Assembly: GCA_037951105.1 (NCBI GenBank)
Contig: JBAMJV010004337.1
Location: 1-64,000 of the forward strand
Source of the DNA: Echinarachnius parma
Taxonomy: Eukaryota; Echinodermata; Echinoidea; Clypeasteroida; Echinarachniidae
DNA length: 64,000 nt
Direction: 5' to 3'
Each line of letters begins with the position of its first letter. Within the stretch, counting starts at the first letter, position 1. A program made the translations under genes and the position numbers. The notes below the pieces were generated by a model that did not search any database, was not told where the DNA came from, and was given only the letters and a program-made list of their open reading frames with translations. Below are positions 23,101 through 34,345 of this stretch, piece after piece.

Positions 23101-26100
23101 CCACATTTGGGGACAATAATGGGGGACCAGGGGGCGGAGCCCCCGTAAGCTTTTAGATTTCAGACATTTAAAATTGTATAAAATAGTGAACCTACTCGTA
23201 ACGTATTTTTAAAGGGCATAGCGAGGAAAAGATTGAGCCTTGCATGAGATGGATCGACGTGATCCTGTATACTATAGAGCCATCGATATAGTCTAGGGCA
23301 TTACTACGCAAGGGCGTCAACAACTTCTCAAAAGTGGAAGGGAGACATTGCGAGGAAGCGAAGCGACCGAGCAGGGGAGGGTGTGGGAGGGGGTGCCCTA
23401 ACCCTAGGGTGCCCCCCTCCCACAGTAGGGAGCTTTTGTATTTTTGGGCGTGAAATTGTGCGATTTGGTGCACACCTGAGACAAAAATTTCACGTAATAT
23501 GAAGTATATAAGATGGAACCAAATATACATAATGACAAAGGGAGGGGGACAATCTCCTCCACTTTCAAATGTGGGGGACATGATATTCCAATTCGATTTG
23601 CGTTCAGCGCATATGGACCGAATTGACTGAAATATATATTTCAGATTATTTCATTTTCTGTGACGGTGTGCTATCTATAGATGAGGGTTTAATAAACTTC
23701 GTTTGAGGTGTGCGTTTGAGAAATTACACTGCCCAACTCATTTCGAAAGGTGAGTTCCCGCAACCAAAATGAAACTTGCAATATGAGAAACTGTATGCGC
23801 GCGAAGCTCGCGGCAAAAAAGAGATTTACAGTCCTTTTCAAACTAAAAAACGGCTATTTTGAAGATTAATTATTGATAAATGTGTCTTTCCACTCTTTGG
23901 CATTATATCACTCGATTTTGTCTTCCTCATTTTCGGAATTATTGGGGGGGGGGGGGGGGGGAAATGATATGTTCGACCCCTAATATTTTCATTGGGGGGG
24001 GGGGGGGGACGACTGCCCCGGCCCCCCACCCTCCCCCCCCCCCCCCCCCAGGATCGACGCCCCTAGGCTACCCTGAAAATGGGACCGAAATTTAGTGAAA
24101 TTTCGGTCTCATAGAATGTTCACCTCAATACAGCATCAATGTTTTAAATCATAATTCATATATAGTAGCCTAAAGTTATGTAAATCTTTAAAATGTAAAA
24201 TGCAGTAGTACACTTGAGGTAATTTCCATCCTTTGTTTCATCCTCTTCCAGGCTTTGAAGAAGATGAGTAAGTTCGTCTGTATGCTGTCATGTTATTACT
24301 TACCTTGTACAATGTTTTGATTGGAATGGAGAAAACATTTTCAATGTAAATTTCAATTGTATTTGTTTAGCTAGCCGGCGCCGCCCTTCTCGGTGTCGGG
24401 TCCTACGTGATGGTGAAACAGGATCAGTACGAAGAACTCTTCTCTACAGACAGCATCGTGATCGTCTCCGGGATCACCATCGGCGTCGGCTGCTTCACCT
24501 TCTTCATCAGCTTCTGCGGCTGCTGCGGGGCGATGAAGGAGAACGTTTGTCTGCTCAAATCGGTAAGAAAAGAAATGGACAAATATTAATTTGTGTTCTG
24601 ATGTATGTATTGTTTGTATTCAAAGCTGAATATAGGCATTTTCCGTGAAGGGGTCCATCAGTGGATAATATTAATGAATTGATAAATGTATAAACATAGT
24701 AAATAATTATTTGATTGATTGATTGATTGATCGAAAAATTAGGAGAAATGAGGGATAATAAATTACTAAGTCGATAACTATCTGAACGAATATATTAATT
24801 AACACATATGATCGGATAAACTGATTGATTCATGTACTAGTAATGATGACTGAATGGAAAATGGTTATAATAAGTTTATGCACCAATCATTCCAGGCAAA
24901 GTGTTGGTTTAGTATACCCTTCAATATGTGAAATCTGAATTTGTAAGGAAACCGAATCTGGCAAAATTAAAGAGAACAATACGCAAGACGCGATTGTTGT
25001 TGTTTTCTGGTTAACTTTGTTTGAAATGTTATTATACAATTGTAAAAGCGAAACTACGCATTGATGCTTAAGAATCCCCACGTTATCGACAGTTATCTTC
25101 AGCTGTGTTTGTCGATGGTCGTGCAGATTATACATCGACATTCAAGGACAATTATATTATAACCATAAAACACGACTTTGTACCGCCACATCCCTGACAT
25201 CTAATATATATCACGTGACCTTTAAAATATAATGAGATCATTATCATATTATCAAGTTCTGCACGATCTTGGCCGATCTTGTCCAAACAAACAGAATGCC
25301 ATATTACTGAAATTAAAGGCCTAACTAGTATATTGAGATTGTAAAGCATTTAGAAATGATTACATATCATTTGATAGGCGTTATATAAATGAAAACAGTA
25401 TTATATAGCACTTCATAATTTGTGTGTGGATTCGATCATGCAAAATATGAAAAATATGATAATTGTACGATAATGGTTATTATTGTTGTCCGTAAGAATA
25501 ACGATGAATAGCTAGTCCCTATTATATAAAGCGCTATACAATGTGCGCATATTATAATCTCGTTTCTTGGTATTCATTTTTGCTATTTGTACATTAAATG
25601 TACACTAATATACTATAACGTAATGTCATTTTAACCTTTGTAGTAAAACGTTAATATGACGAATAAATGTTGTTCATTTTGTTTTCTACAATTTTCCTCT
25701 GTTTAGTACTTCGCATTCATTCTTCTGATCATCTTACTGGAGATCGTGGCCGGAATCATGACATTCGTGTATGCAGATGAGGTAAGTTAAAACATATTTC
25801 CTCTATTTAGTTAGAGTTTCAAATCACTTAATCTTATGTCAATCTGTAAATTGGCAACATAATGAGATATGAAAAACCTTAAATCACTAATGACTTATTT
25901 AAGTTAGAGCACATTACGTTTGTTCTTGTGTACCTAACCTCGTTAATGTTCTGCCATATTAAAAACGTTCAAAGCGCAAAAATTTAAGAATAGACTCAAA
26001 TCACAACGCATAGATCATTCAAATTGGCAATTTCGCGATGAATTATCTTACTTATTATTGAACATAAGACATAAACTCGTGTCCACCTATGTTGATGCTA

Positions 26101-29100
26101 TCATAAAGAGAGATACAATTTTAGGACATAAGTGGTTGCCAGTTTTTTTTTAGCAAAGCAGTGATTGAAATTGTCTACAAATTAATATTCACGCCCTGTG
26201 GTTTTAGCCATTCCCGTCAGAGATACTATTAATTATGGCAACAGTGTTATTACATAATTATGAGGGTAAATACATTGAGTGTGTGTTTTGTTTTGTTTAA
26301 AGAACCCTGTCAAAGTTGTTGGCAACATCTCTGACACCGGTCTCCAAGCCTTCAAGTCTCCAAAGGCCGCGTACATAGGTTCCTCCTATCGAACACGTGA
26401 TTGTTAATTTTGGGTTTAATTGTTACCATATATTTTTTAATTGTGATCCTTTTATTTGTATTTGAGCTGCAGTGAATCACTTGATTGGCCTTCCGGAGCT
26501 TCACCAAGGCTCTGGTGGGCTATTGTTCGCAATTGCATTCTATATAAAGAAGAGAAAAAAGGAAAAAAAAGTATCAGTTAATTAAATTTGTATTGGTCTT
26601 TTTAATTGAATGTCACTTCCACGTGATAGTGATTAAATGAGGAAAACAGTGAAAAACGGAAACAAAGTATGATTATAGACTTTATTACCAACATTAAAAC
26701 TAACCTTATCTTGGAGCTGTATGTACACAATGTTATAAGATAAACGAAACGTGGTAAGCCGATAATGACAATGACTGGTACTATTATGACGGACCATTCG
26801 TGACGTCAATGGTCAAAACCCGGGGTCAAGTTTGCTGTGTAATGTCCTTAATTATGATAAAAATAATAATAATTTATCATATTTGCAGGCCAGCCTTTAA
26901 GCGCTATTATTAGTCTAAACGTTGAGTAGTATACTGAGTTTCATCTGCAAAATAATACTGTCAAATAAACTGTAGTTCAAAATATTGGCCATATCTCAGA
27001 TTATTTTCTAAAAAGGGATTAGATTGTTGCAGTTTTTTATGTAATTTTAACAATGCAGTAACGTTTAAATCTTAATCTGATATACGAACAGGGCCCGTTA
27101 CAGAAAGAGATGCAATCGATTGTCAAGTTGTAATTAATTGCTACTCAGATCATGTGACTAAATGAGCAAATCTGATTGGTTCAAATGCGTAAATTTTTCA
27201 TAGACTTGCAATCATAGAGTTGTGTTTTCCTATATACAACTCTATGCTTGCATTTGAGTGCAACTTTACACTAGAGTGTACCTCTGCTGCAACGGGGCCC
27301 TTATCTACAATTAATAGCAAATTAGTTCCTGATCAATTCCGAATACAAAGGGCATTTTACAACGGTCTGGTTTTCTTTCGTGACAAGATGTGCAATTATG
27401 AAATTAGGTCGGCATGAATCATTCTTTACGACTTCTGCTTTCGATTCAGTGTAATAAAGACGATTAAAGTAATCCATTAACTTTACAAGATGTTTCCAAA
27501 TATGGTTGCCTTCAATCATATACATGTACCAATATCACCAGAACGATATTGGTGGTCTATCATTCTTCAGAATAATGTGTGAAAGTGACTTAAAAAAGAG
27601 CAATGTTTAACCTTGTGAAAAGAGTGACAATGTATGTCAAAGTGTATTACCTACTGCACATTGGTTTTGACTGCAATCATACAGCGTTCCGGAACGGTTT
27701 TTAATTCAAGCATAATTACGTTCATAATTAGGGAGACATTTAAAAAACTAAAACCCATTTCATGTTTGAGTTTTTGCTATCATAGCCAGAAAATAATGTA
27801 CAAGGGAAATGTGAAACTCCAAGTGATTTCACTTGAATTTGACAAAGTTTATGGATCACTTTAAGACAAACAATACATGATAGAGAATAGTCAACAATCC
27901 GGGAATTTCATAAGCGTAACCAGAGATAGATAAATGAGGGCGGCCGGTCTCAACAGTGGTGCTGTGCATAAATTCAAGTGAAATATGTTTACGAAAGTGG
28001 CCACATTTCGTATTGCAGCCAGGCTATTGTTTAGTTTGCGCAACCTCCCTCAAGTGATCACAATCATGTTCTCTGTTTTCTTTGACTGATATGGGGAAAT
28101 CAATTACTTGGTATTGTTTACACCCTATCCCCTCCTCATCTTCACCTTAGCTAAGACTAATATGTAATTATAATATTCAATGTTTATTTCACACAAAAGC
28201 CACATTTTAAACACACATATACGAAATGATATCATAATAAAGTAGAAAGAAAAACATACAACTATAAGGATGAAAAGGAAGTACATTAGTTTCAAACAAT
28301 GATGGTTTAACATTTTCTTTCATGACATGTTAAAAAGTGTTGACGGTGCCGCTATCCCGAGTGTGAGAGGATAGTTGAATTGACTTGACTTAAATTGAAT
28401 TGAATTGAAATCGGTATATTATTGAATTAAACGTATAATTATATAGAAGCTTGATTGCTGAATTGCGTACACTTTTACAAAGGTTATAAACAAAATAAAG
28501 AAAAAATTGTGAGATTCTCCGCCTAATTATTGTTTGCATAATTATGTTGTTTTCTTTATTGATACAATTTTCACTAGATCGAGAAAAGTATGAAGACCGG
28601 AATGACAAACGCCATCCACGAGGATTACGGGTCGAAGTCGAAGAGCGGAGCCACCGAGGCCGTTGACGAAGTGCAGAAAACCGTAAGACGATGTCGATAC
28701 AAATTTGGGGAAATGTTGTTAATCAACTCATCTTTGATCTTTGATCAGTTTATTTGCTCATATAGCAGAATATCCACTGATTACTGGCGTATAGCTAGGG
28801 GACTCCTGGGCTCGACCCCCACCCCCCCCCCCCCCCCAAGGCTTTTTGGACCCCTTCAGAGGCCCTAAGACAGGCCCCAAATGGCTCGCGCTTAATGCGC
28901 TCGCAGATTGGAGCGCCCCTTGGATATTACTGGCTACACCACTGCCACTGATTATCAGCAACAGTTCCTGGTTTAAAGGGGTAGTACAGTTTTGGTAAGG
29001 CTGAACTTTAGTAACCAAAACCTGCACAGTAACATTACAAACTAACACTAACAGTTATAACTCCAAGATGCTCGAAAGGTGTATACAAAATTACAAACGA

Positions 29101-32100
29101 CTAAGTAAAAAGCCTTTTATCATTTTTAAAAAGAGGCATTAAAACACAAGAGGGCGCTCTCTAAAAAACATTGGTTTCATCCATTTTTCATACAAAATTA
29201 TGCATGTGATGTTTTGTTGAAATAATGATTAAATAGTGAGATCATCAACAACTATTTAAAAACCGCTTTTGAATTTTTTTGAAAAAGTGTAAGGATTTTT
29301 TTTTTTAAATCATCGAATAAATCTGGGGCCCAGATTTATTACGATAAAATCTATATATTGAACCGATTTTGACCAAATAAAGTTTATTCTGCCATGAAAA
29401 TTTCATGTACTTTCAAATTCGACACTCAGTTTTTCATTACCTCACAAAAAATTGTGTTGTGCAGCGCCCTCTCTACCAAAACTGAACTACCCCTTTAAAC
29501 TTGAACCTTGAACCGTGATAAGATTATCCATATAGCAGCGTACTGGGGAAGCTGAGCTATTATATAACGTAGTATGACAATTCATTCTGATTTTATGTTA
29601 TTATTGTTATCATTATGGCACAATCATGAAAGATTCGACTCGAGTGCTATACGGAGCCGCGGACTATTTCATGAACAGTATTCCGTGCTGTCTTCCGACT
29701 GCATCAACAAAGATGTATTAAATCGGTTTGACATCGTTTTAAAGGGATAGTTGAGTTCTGGTAAGGAGAGTACAGTTTTAGTGAAACTGAATTTTTGTAA
29801 CCAAAACCTGCATCATTACATTACAAACTAATAGTTATAACTAGAAAGGAACACAAAATTACAAATGACGTAGTAAAGATCATGTTATCATTCAAAAAGA
29901 GCCGTTAAAACGTAAGAGGGCGCTCTCTAAACACTCATCGGTTTCAACCATTTTGAATAAAATATTGTGCATGTGATGCTTTGTTGAAATAGTGATTAGA
30001 TAGAGAAATAACCAACAACTATTTAAATACCTATTTTGTAACTTTTTGAAAAGAGGAAGCATTTTTTTGAATTTTTAACGGCTGGTTCAAAATTCTCTAA
30101 TAAACCCGGGGCCCCGGGTTTATTACAAATTGTTATATTTATGGATATTTCAGCCGTTTCTGAACCGATTTTGATCAAACAAAGATGATTTTATTGTTTA
30201 AATATTATGCTCTTTCAAATTTTAAACTCAGTTTTTCCATTACCTCACAAACCAATTAAGTAGTCTAGCGCCCTCTCTACCAAAACTCAACTTTCTCTTT
30301 AAGCAGTTCCAGATGGATAAGTTACCGTATAAAGTTTGGTATAATGAGTGAAGAACAACAAAGTTCATGCACAGACTGCAATCTATTACAACCAAATAAC
30401 AGTACTTGGAAACGCCCCACACACATAAAATGAAAAAATATGCTTACCTTAATATACCTACAACGTAAACGAATATATCATAAATAAGATGTTGATGTTA
30501 AGATTTGGACAAAAAAACTGTTTTTAAATTGACTAATTGAACATTAATAGGTTCTAAAATAAGACGATCGTTGACAAAGTTCAATTTAACCGCGTGCGGA
30601 ATCTCGTCTACGCTAAGTACAAAAGATTATGCTAGCGCGCGGTATACTGGCTTGTCGATATCTCCAGCCCATCGGCGCGGACAGGTGCGAACGGGCGGTG
30701 AATTTAGGCCATATTTCCCTGGCAAACATTGGATTTCCTCTAATATTGCTGCATTTAACGATACTAAGGTTCGGATGTTACCACACAAGTCCCTTTTTAT
30801 ACTTATCCAATAATATTGATCAATTAGTTTGGCCAATATAGGCTAGATGTTTTCGGTATACACTTTCCCAATACTGTTATTTGGCTTTAAAGTGTTCTAA
30901 GTCTTTTTATATCGTTTTTTTAAATAAGAAAACCCTGGAATGTTAAGAATTTAACTCTTTAGTTAATTTCATCATTTTATGTGCGTCTTGTTTATGTATG
31001 TCTTTACGTATTAAATTCCTTTTTATATTTTTAATTTCATGAGTATCGTAATTTGTTGCGTAATATTATTTGTAATCATGATTATTATATTTAACAGTTC
31101 AAGTGCTGCGGAGCGTCCAACTATACAGACTACATGTTGTCCCAGCATCTGGAAGCCAACAAGTCAGTCCCCGCATCCTGCTGTAAGGACCCCACGGACC
31201 CGACCTTCTGCCAGCTAGGCCCCAAGGGCCAGCCGATCAACACATACCTTGTTTGGTCCAATGTAAGTATATCGTGGCTGGAATACCTCCTAGGGAGCGA
31301 CGAATGTGCACATTGTGTGCAGGAATGATTGCACAAAAAAAACGCTATGATATTCATGTGAACAGAATTGCGCTATATCAAATAACCGTTAGTATTATTA
31401 GTATATTATACGTATTATACAGAGTGTTCCAGAAAAAACGAAACCGGAATTCATGGCAGAAATTTTCTGTCATAATGAATAATTTCTTTGGTGAGATATA
31501 CATGAATGAAAAGCCCTGTTTCTCTCCTTTCATTTGACGCACAACTTATGGCACATAATTCACGTATGACTGAATTAAAAGAATAGACTTTGGTGTTACC
31601 AAAATTCCATTTGCACGCAGAAAAGTTTGTGTGAGTTTTTAGGGTAGTAACCGTACTTAGTTTGAAAAAGGACAAGGACTGCATAAAAATTCATATTTTT
31701 ATCTTTATAAATAAACGATGCATGCCAGAGAACAAGTACAATGAAAACATGCCTGATATGCCCAAATGAGTAGATAGTTGAGTACGAAGTCGCTCAGCTT
31801 TCCTGACCTAGCAGTTGACAATGGAATTGATGCATGAGTGAACTTACACAAACATGCTAGATCAGGAAAGTTACTAATTTGGGCTGAAATCAAGCTTGTT
31901 TTCATTGTACTTGTTCTCTGGCATAAATCATTTATTTTTAAATCATGAGGTGTCATATTAAAGATACAAATATGAATTTGTATGCCGTGTTTGTCCCTAT
32001 ACAAAATAAGTACCTTTACTACCCTAAAAACTCACCCCCAAAACTCACCCAAACCTGCAATTTCTGCGTTCAAATGGAATTTTGGTAACACCAATTTCCA

Positions 32101-34018
32101 TCGGAAATAATATCGCTAGTGATATTCGTTTGTCTCGCAATGTATGGTCAAACTAGGAATCTAAAAGATCATGACGTTTCATGTGCCGCTGCAACACTTT
32201 GTCAAATGATATTATCTAATGTAGACAATCGGTATTTATGCTCTACCGTGGCTCCCAACGCAGAATCTCACATAAGCGAGCACGTACCCGATAGGTAAAA
32301 AACGGGCGGCATTGATTGGCCGGTGCACACGGGCACGCAACCAATCAACGGGACACTGGATCGGTCCGCCTACCGAACCAGCGTACGATACGTCGCCATG
32401 ACACTCCCCTACAATCCGGCCCCCCACCAATTTCCATTGTTCTAATTTAGTCATGCGTGAATTATGTGCCATAAGTTGTACATCAAATGAAATGTATATC
32501 TCATCAAGGAAATTATTCATTATGACAGAAAATTTCTGCCATGAAATCCGGTTTCGTTTAATCTGGGACACTCTGTACAGGCGACCGAGCGGATTAAAGG
32601 GGATAGCTGCAGCCCATTGCCTCTTATCACTGGCATAAACAAACAAATTACATATGAATAGTTCAATTACAATCCGCTAATCGCAGATTTATTTGGTGTG
32701 ATGAAAGTATACCATGGTTATGAACATTGAAAGTTAATAACTATAGTCGTACAAGGAGGGACCTATTGAAAGGTTAATTGAAATTGACGATAAATTTATT
32801 TTCATTTATAAATCTCAAAGAACCTACACATTGAACAATAACAATTGCACTTTTGATGAAAAAGAAACATTTAGCTGTGAGTAATTGTAAATAAAGAAGT
32901 TATATGCAATCTCCGATAGAATGTTATTTGTCATGTTGAGATAAAGCTCTCAATCATGTAATACAAAGTATTATCTTTCTTTTATTGTGATTAAGAGAAG
33001 GCAAAGAAAATAGTATAATTAAAACAAGAAAATAATATAATTAAAACAATAACATATTTTCTTAATATCTTCATTGTTTTCAGCAGGGGGTATCGCAGTT
33101 ATAATTATCTCGTATCGGTTTAAATGTATTTATCGGTGTTTGCTTTGTAAACTCTTCAAATATTGAGTTGAAGATTGAAATTGACAATAAATGTATTTAT
33201 TTTTTGTCTCCAGGGATGCGTTGAAGAATCGATCAGCTCGGTCAAAGACCACTACTGGATTCTGGCGATCGTCATACTCTGTCTGCTGGTATTTGAGGTA
33301 AATAATGATAAAGAAAATCATAATAATAATAATAATAATAATAATGAAATATTAGTATATTTTGTTTATATAGCCCACCATAGCATTTTTACAGCTTTAG
33401 GGGGTCAATCAAATGGTCAACTGCATTTTACTCTAAAAGTGTATTTAAACAGAAGAAGTATCAATACTAAAAATAAAAGAAAATTGATAGGAGGTGAGCA
33501 TAATGCTTGGCCTTTGACAGATTGAAGACTTTTGGTTGTTATGTCGCCAAAAATATGATCTGGAAGAGTGTTCCATGTTCGAACATATGGAATGGCGAGT
33601 GCGTGGTCTGGCAAGGATGTGCTGTACCTAGTCACACGCAGTCTTTCCAGAGCTGGATGAATTATACATTAATAGTAATAGCAGTTATAATAATTATGAT
33701 AATAATAACAATAATACATTATTCTAATAATGATTATAACATCAATAATAATAATACTGAGTTCGTTATGTTTGCAACAAAAAGGGATACACAATATGTC
33801 AAATTAGCTTCATAACCCTTGCTGTTTTGGTATTCATCTTTATATTGCCTTCTTTCTATTGGGTATTACGTTATAGTTGGGAGGGGAGGTACGTAGATAT
33901 TTGTTTGTTCTTTTTATAGAGCTATCTGCTTCATTTTGATTAATTCTTTCAGATCTTCACAATGATATTCGCCTGCTGTGTCATCAACGGTATCCAGAAG
34001 GGATACGAATATGTTTAA
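20101..34018 (+). CDS. Tetraspanin gene 1, CD63-like (complete, split)
   Basis: Seven exons: 20101-20169, 24371-24562, 25707-25781, 28578-28682, 31098-31262, 33214-33297 and 33953-34018, all flanked by AG/GT and all multiples of three, so every intron is phase 0. They join to 251 codons plus stop (CD63 is about 238). Layout: short cytosolic N-terminus; TM1 about residues 13-38; small loop; TM2 about 53-77 ending FCGCCGAMKEN; TM3 about 88-110; large loop about 111-220; TM4 about 218-241; tail NGIQKGYEYV. The loop has CCG (150-152), SCC (174-176), C185 and C204, six cysteines as in CD63, and sequons at N155 (NYT) and N168 (NKS). CD63-type proteins sort between plasma membrane, endosomes and lysosomes and recruit partner proteins through the loop; the Y-x-x-V tail fits AP-adaptor sorting. 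Alternative last exons exist at 34346, 38609 and 39006. Orthology to CD63 versus a related paralogue is inference. Confidence 0.92.
20505..20670. mobile_element. Family D hairpin element, copy 2
   Basis: Near-perfect palindrome of 166 bp: GGGCCCCGTTGCAGAAAGAG on the left and the complement on the right, inner arms ATACAATCGATTGTAAGTTA and complement, and a loop containing CAACCAATCAGATTTGCC. Long, well-preserved arms imply it is young or recently gene-converted. Confidence 0.9.
20778..21159 (+). mobile_element. MITE-like element, family C
   Basis: TTAAAGGGATCTAGTAACTT on the left; AATGTTACTAAGGCCCTTTTAA on the right in inverted order. Internal landmarks match 2691-3064 in reverse orientation. 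Confidence 0.75.
21988..22880. mobile_element. Mariner-like fold-back element E, copy 1
   Basis: Starts TACAGAGTGTCCCAGA and ends TCTGGGACACACTGTA, with long inverted arms of about 270 bp each (e.g. AAACGAAACCGGATTTCATGG and its complement ATGAAATCCAGTTTCG). TA at both ends fits a Tc1/mariner target duplication. No transposase frame. A second copy is at 31428-32577. Confidence 0.85.
22925..24065. repeat. G/C-run-associated dispersed repeats
   Basis: Includes GGGGCGCCGATCC plus a G-run (22958-22969), the GAAGCGAAGCGACCGAGCAG block (23350-23440) with ...CCCTCCCACAGTAGGGAGC, further G-runs at 23944-23960 and 23993-24008, and a C-run at 24033-24049. The blocks are shared with 7.7, 48.8 and 49.1 kb. 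Confidence 0.7.
24252..24267 (+). other. Candidate 16-nt microexon in intron 1
   Basis: The text TCCTCTTCCAG|GCTTTGAAGAAGATGA|GTAAGTTC has a pyrimidine-rich acceptor and a consensus donor 16 nt apart, 103 nt upstream of exon 2. Inclusion would shift the frame of everything downstream, so it could only act as a non-productive isoform or be a coincidence. Confidence 0.3.
24371..24562 (+). CDS. Tetraspanin 1, exon 2 (TM1 end, small loop, TM2, GCCG motif)
   Basis: 64 codons, acceptor GTTTAG, donor GTAAGA. Encodes the end of TM1, the small loop KQDQYEELFSTDS, TM2 and the intracellular turn CGCCGAMKENVCLLKS. The CCGA-x-K-E-N turn after TM2 is a family hallmark, and its cysteines are usual palmitoylation sites. 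The exon is exactly as long as exon 2 of gene 2. Confidence 0.92.
24563..25706 (+). other. Intron 2 of tetraspanin 1
   Basis: 1144 bp, AT-rich, with a short (GATT)n run near 24711-24733. No other feature recognised. Confidence 0.6.
25707..25781 (+). CDS. Tetraspanin 1, exon 3 (TM3)
   Basis: 25 codons, acceptor GTTTAG, donor GTAAGT. Peptide YFAFILLIILLEIVAGIM then TFVYADE: a hydrophobic helix with the conserved Glu of TM3 (LLEIVAG) seen in most tetraspanins. Confidence 0.92.
26302..26575 (+). mobile_element. Possible LINE 3'-end fragment
   Basis: After TTTGTTTAAAG a codon-like stretch (NPVKVVGNISDTG...) runs to a TAA at about 26405, then a 3' tail with GGCCTTCCGGAGCTTCACC and an A-rich end. 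It lacks a donor site and is not needed for the tetraspanin, so I read it as a degraded retroposon end. Family unknown. Confidence 0.3.
27091..27300. mobile_element. Family D hairpin element, copy 3 (diverged)
   Basis: GGGCCCGTTACAGAAAGAGA on the left, CTGCTGCAACGGGGCCC on the right, inner TGCAATCGATTG and CATTTGAGTGCAACTTTACA. A smaller palindrome (ATAGAGTTGTG...CAACTCTATG) sits inside. Confidence 0.75.
28578..28682 (+). CDS. Tetraspanin 1, exon 4 (first part of large loop)
   Basis: 35 codons, acceptor TCACTAG, donor GTAAGA. Peptide IEKSMKTGMTNAIHEDYG followed by SKSKSGATEA and DEVQKT: the helical stem of the large extracellular loop leading to the CCG motif in exon 5. No cysteine, as expected. 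Confidence 0.9.
28973..29498 (+). mobile_element. MITE-like element, family A (subfamily 2)
   Basis: TTAAAGGGGTAGTACAGTTT on the left, AACTGAACTACCCCTTTAA on the right. This GGGG/CAGTTT variant is shared with 34854 and 39523 and differs from the GGGATAG/GAGTT variant elsewhere. Confidence 0.85.
29739..30302 (+). mobile_element. MITE-like element, family A, young copy
   Basis: TTAAAGGGATAGTTGAGTTC to CTCAACTTTCTCTTTAA. The interior is almost the same letter for letter as 59766-60328, including the deletion of CTCCACCATGCTC and a central GGGGCCCCGGG palindrome. Confidence 0.88.
31098..31262 (+). CDS. Tetraspanin 1, exon 5 (CCG motif, loop cysteines)
   Basis: 55 codons, acceptor TTAACAG, donor GTAAGT. 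Starts FKCCGASNYTDYM, very close to the CD63 family pattern FKCCG-x-x-NYTD. It then has PASCCKD, one more Cys (TFCQLG) and ends TYLVWSN. These give the disulphide cysteines of the large loop and the sequons at N155 and N168. Strongest single piece of evidence for the CD63-like assignment. Confidence 0.95.
31428..32577. mobile_element. Mariner-like fold-back element E, copy 2, with nested insert
   Basis: TACAGAGTGTTCCAGAAAAA on the left and CTGGGACACTCTGTA on the right, with long inverted arms as in 21988-22880. The right arm is interrupted by an insert at 32102-32424. Confidence 0.85.
32089..32437. mobile_element. Unclassified 323-bp insertion with 13-bp target duplication
   Basis: The direct repeat CACCAATTTCCAT occurs at 32089-32101 and 32425-32437; the uninterrupted copy at 22708-22720 confirms a single copy before insertion (CCAATTTCCATTG). 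The insert is GC-richer (ACGGGCGGCATTGATTGGCC near the middle) and has no open frame of note. A 13-bp duplication points to a retroposon or similar, but no A-tail or tRNA promoter is clear. Confidence 0.7.
33214..33297 (+). CDS. Tetraspanin 1, exon 6 (end of loop, TM4 start)
   Basis: 28 codons, acceptor GTCTCCAG, donor GTAAAT. Begins GCVEESISSVKDHYW, the conserved GC-(V/x)-E-x motif with the last loop cysteine (C204), then hydrophobic ILAIVILCLLVFE entering TM4. Confidence 0.93.
33953..34018 (+). CDS. Tetraspanin 1, alternative last exon 7a (tail GYEYV)
   Basis: 21 codons plus TAA after acceptor TTCTTTCAG. Peptide IFTMIFACCVINGIQKG then YEYV: end of TM4 with two membrane-proximal cysteines and a C-terminal Y-x-x-V. 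CD63-type tails end in a similar G-Y-E-x-hydrophobic motif that acts as a lysosomal/endosomal sorting signal. Confidence 0.9.
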   Translation: MFTMIFACCVINGIQKGYEYV

Positions 34019-34345
34019 TAAGCTTCTATACAGCGTGTTCAAGGATCTGCTGACCAAAAAAGAGAGTTGAGATCAAACACAGCCCCTGAGTCATCATAAA
34101 TATCTTTGCTTTAAACACAACGAGAGACCAACACTTTTTAGATTAGATCCGTAATCGTTCAAATATGGTTGGTCAACATAATGAAAGTTTATATTGCCTA
34201 TACAGTATATACACACGTTATTCTAGATGTACATTTTAAAGGTCGATTTCCCTGTGTTTTCTATTGGGAGGACTTTTTGTTGTTGTATTATCTTCTTTAA
34301 AGAGCTATTAGCGTAAATTTGCTTCACTCTGGTTTGTTCCTCCAG

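Larger units (their letters stand above)
20170..24370 (+). other. Intron 1 of tetraspanin 1
   Basis: 4201 bp, GTGAGT...TTGTTTAG. It holds a family D hairpin (20505-20670), a family C MITE (20778-21159), a mariner-like fold-back (21988-22880), G-runs and the GAGCGAAGCGACCGAG-type dispersed repeat (22960-24060), plus a candidate 16-nt microexon at 24252-24267. The part 21160-21987 is AT-rich with nothing recognised. Confidence 0.7.
25782..28577 (+). other. Intron 3 of tetraspanin 1
   Basis: 2796 bp. Contains a family D hairpin at 27091-27300 and an A-rich-tailed segment at about 26300-26580 that may be a retroposon 3' end (GGAGCTTCACCAAGGCTCTG, then GAAGAGAAAAAAGG). The rest is AT-rich and unassigned. 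Confidence 0.55.
28683..31097 (+). other. Intron 4 of tetraspanin 1
   Basis: 2415 bp. Contains a C-run at 28822-28837 inside a GCGTATAGCTAGGGG dispersed repeat, two family A elements (28973-29498, 29739-30302), and unassigned sequence 30303-31097. Confidence 0.65.
31263..33213 (+). other. Intron 5 of tetraspanin 1
   Basis: 1951 bp. Mostly a mariner-like fold-back (31428-32577) carrying a nested 323-bp insertion; the rest is AT-rich. Confidence 0.7.

Noticed and set aside
26302-26410. Codon-like segment after TTTGTTTAAAG that could be an extra exon between exons 3 and 4
   Set aside because: No usable donor, and the loop of CD63-like proteins is already complete without it; followed by an A-rich retroposon-like tail.
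32236-32646. 136-codon - strand frame
   Set aside because: Spans the nested insert and the fold-back arm, both non-coding repeats.
33507-33815. 102-codon frame, repeated as 122 codons at 38168-38536
   Set aside because: Intronic sequence between exon 6 and the terminal exons, copied by the same duplication; ends in (AAT)n low complexity.
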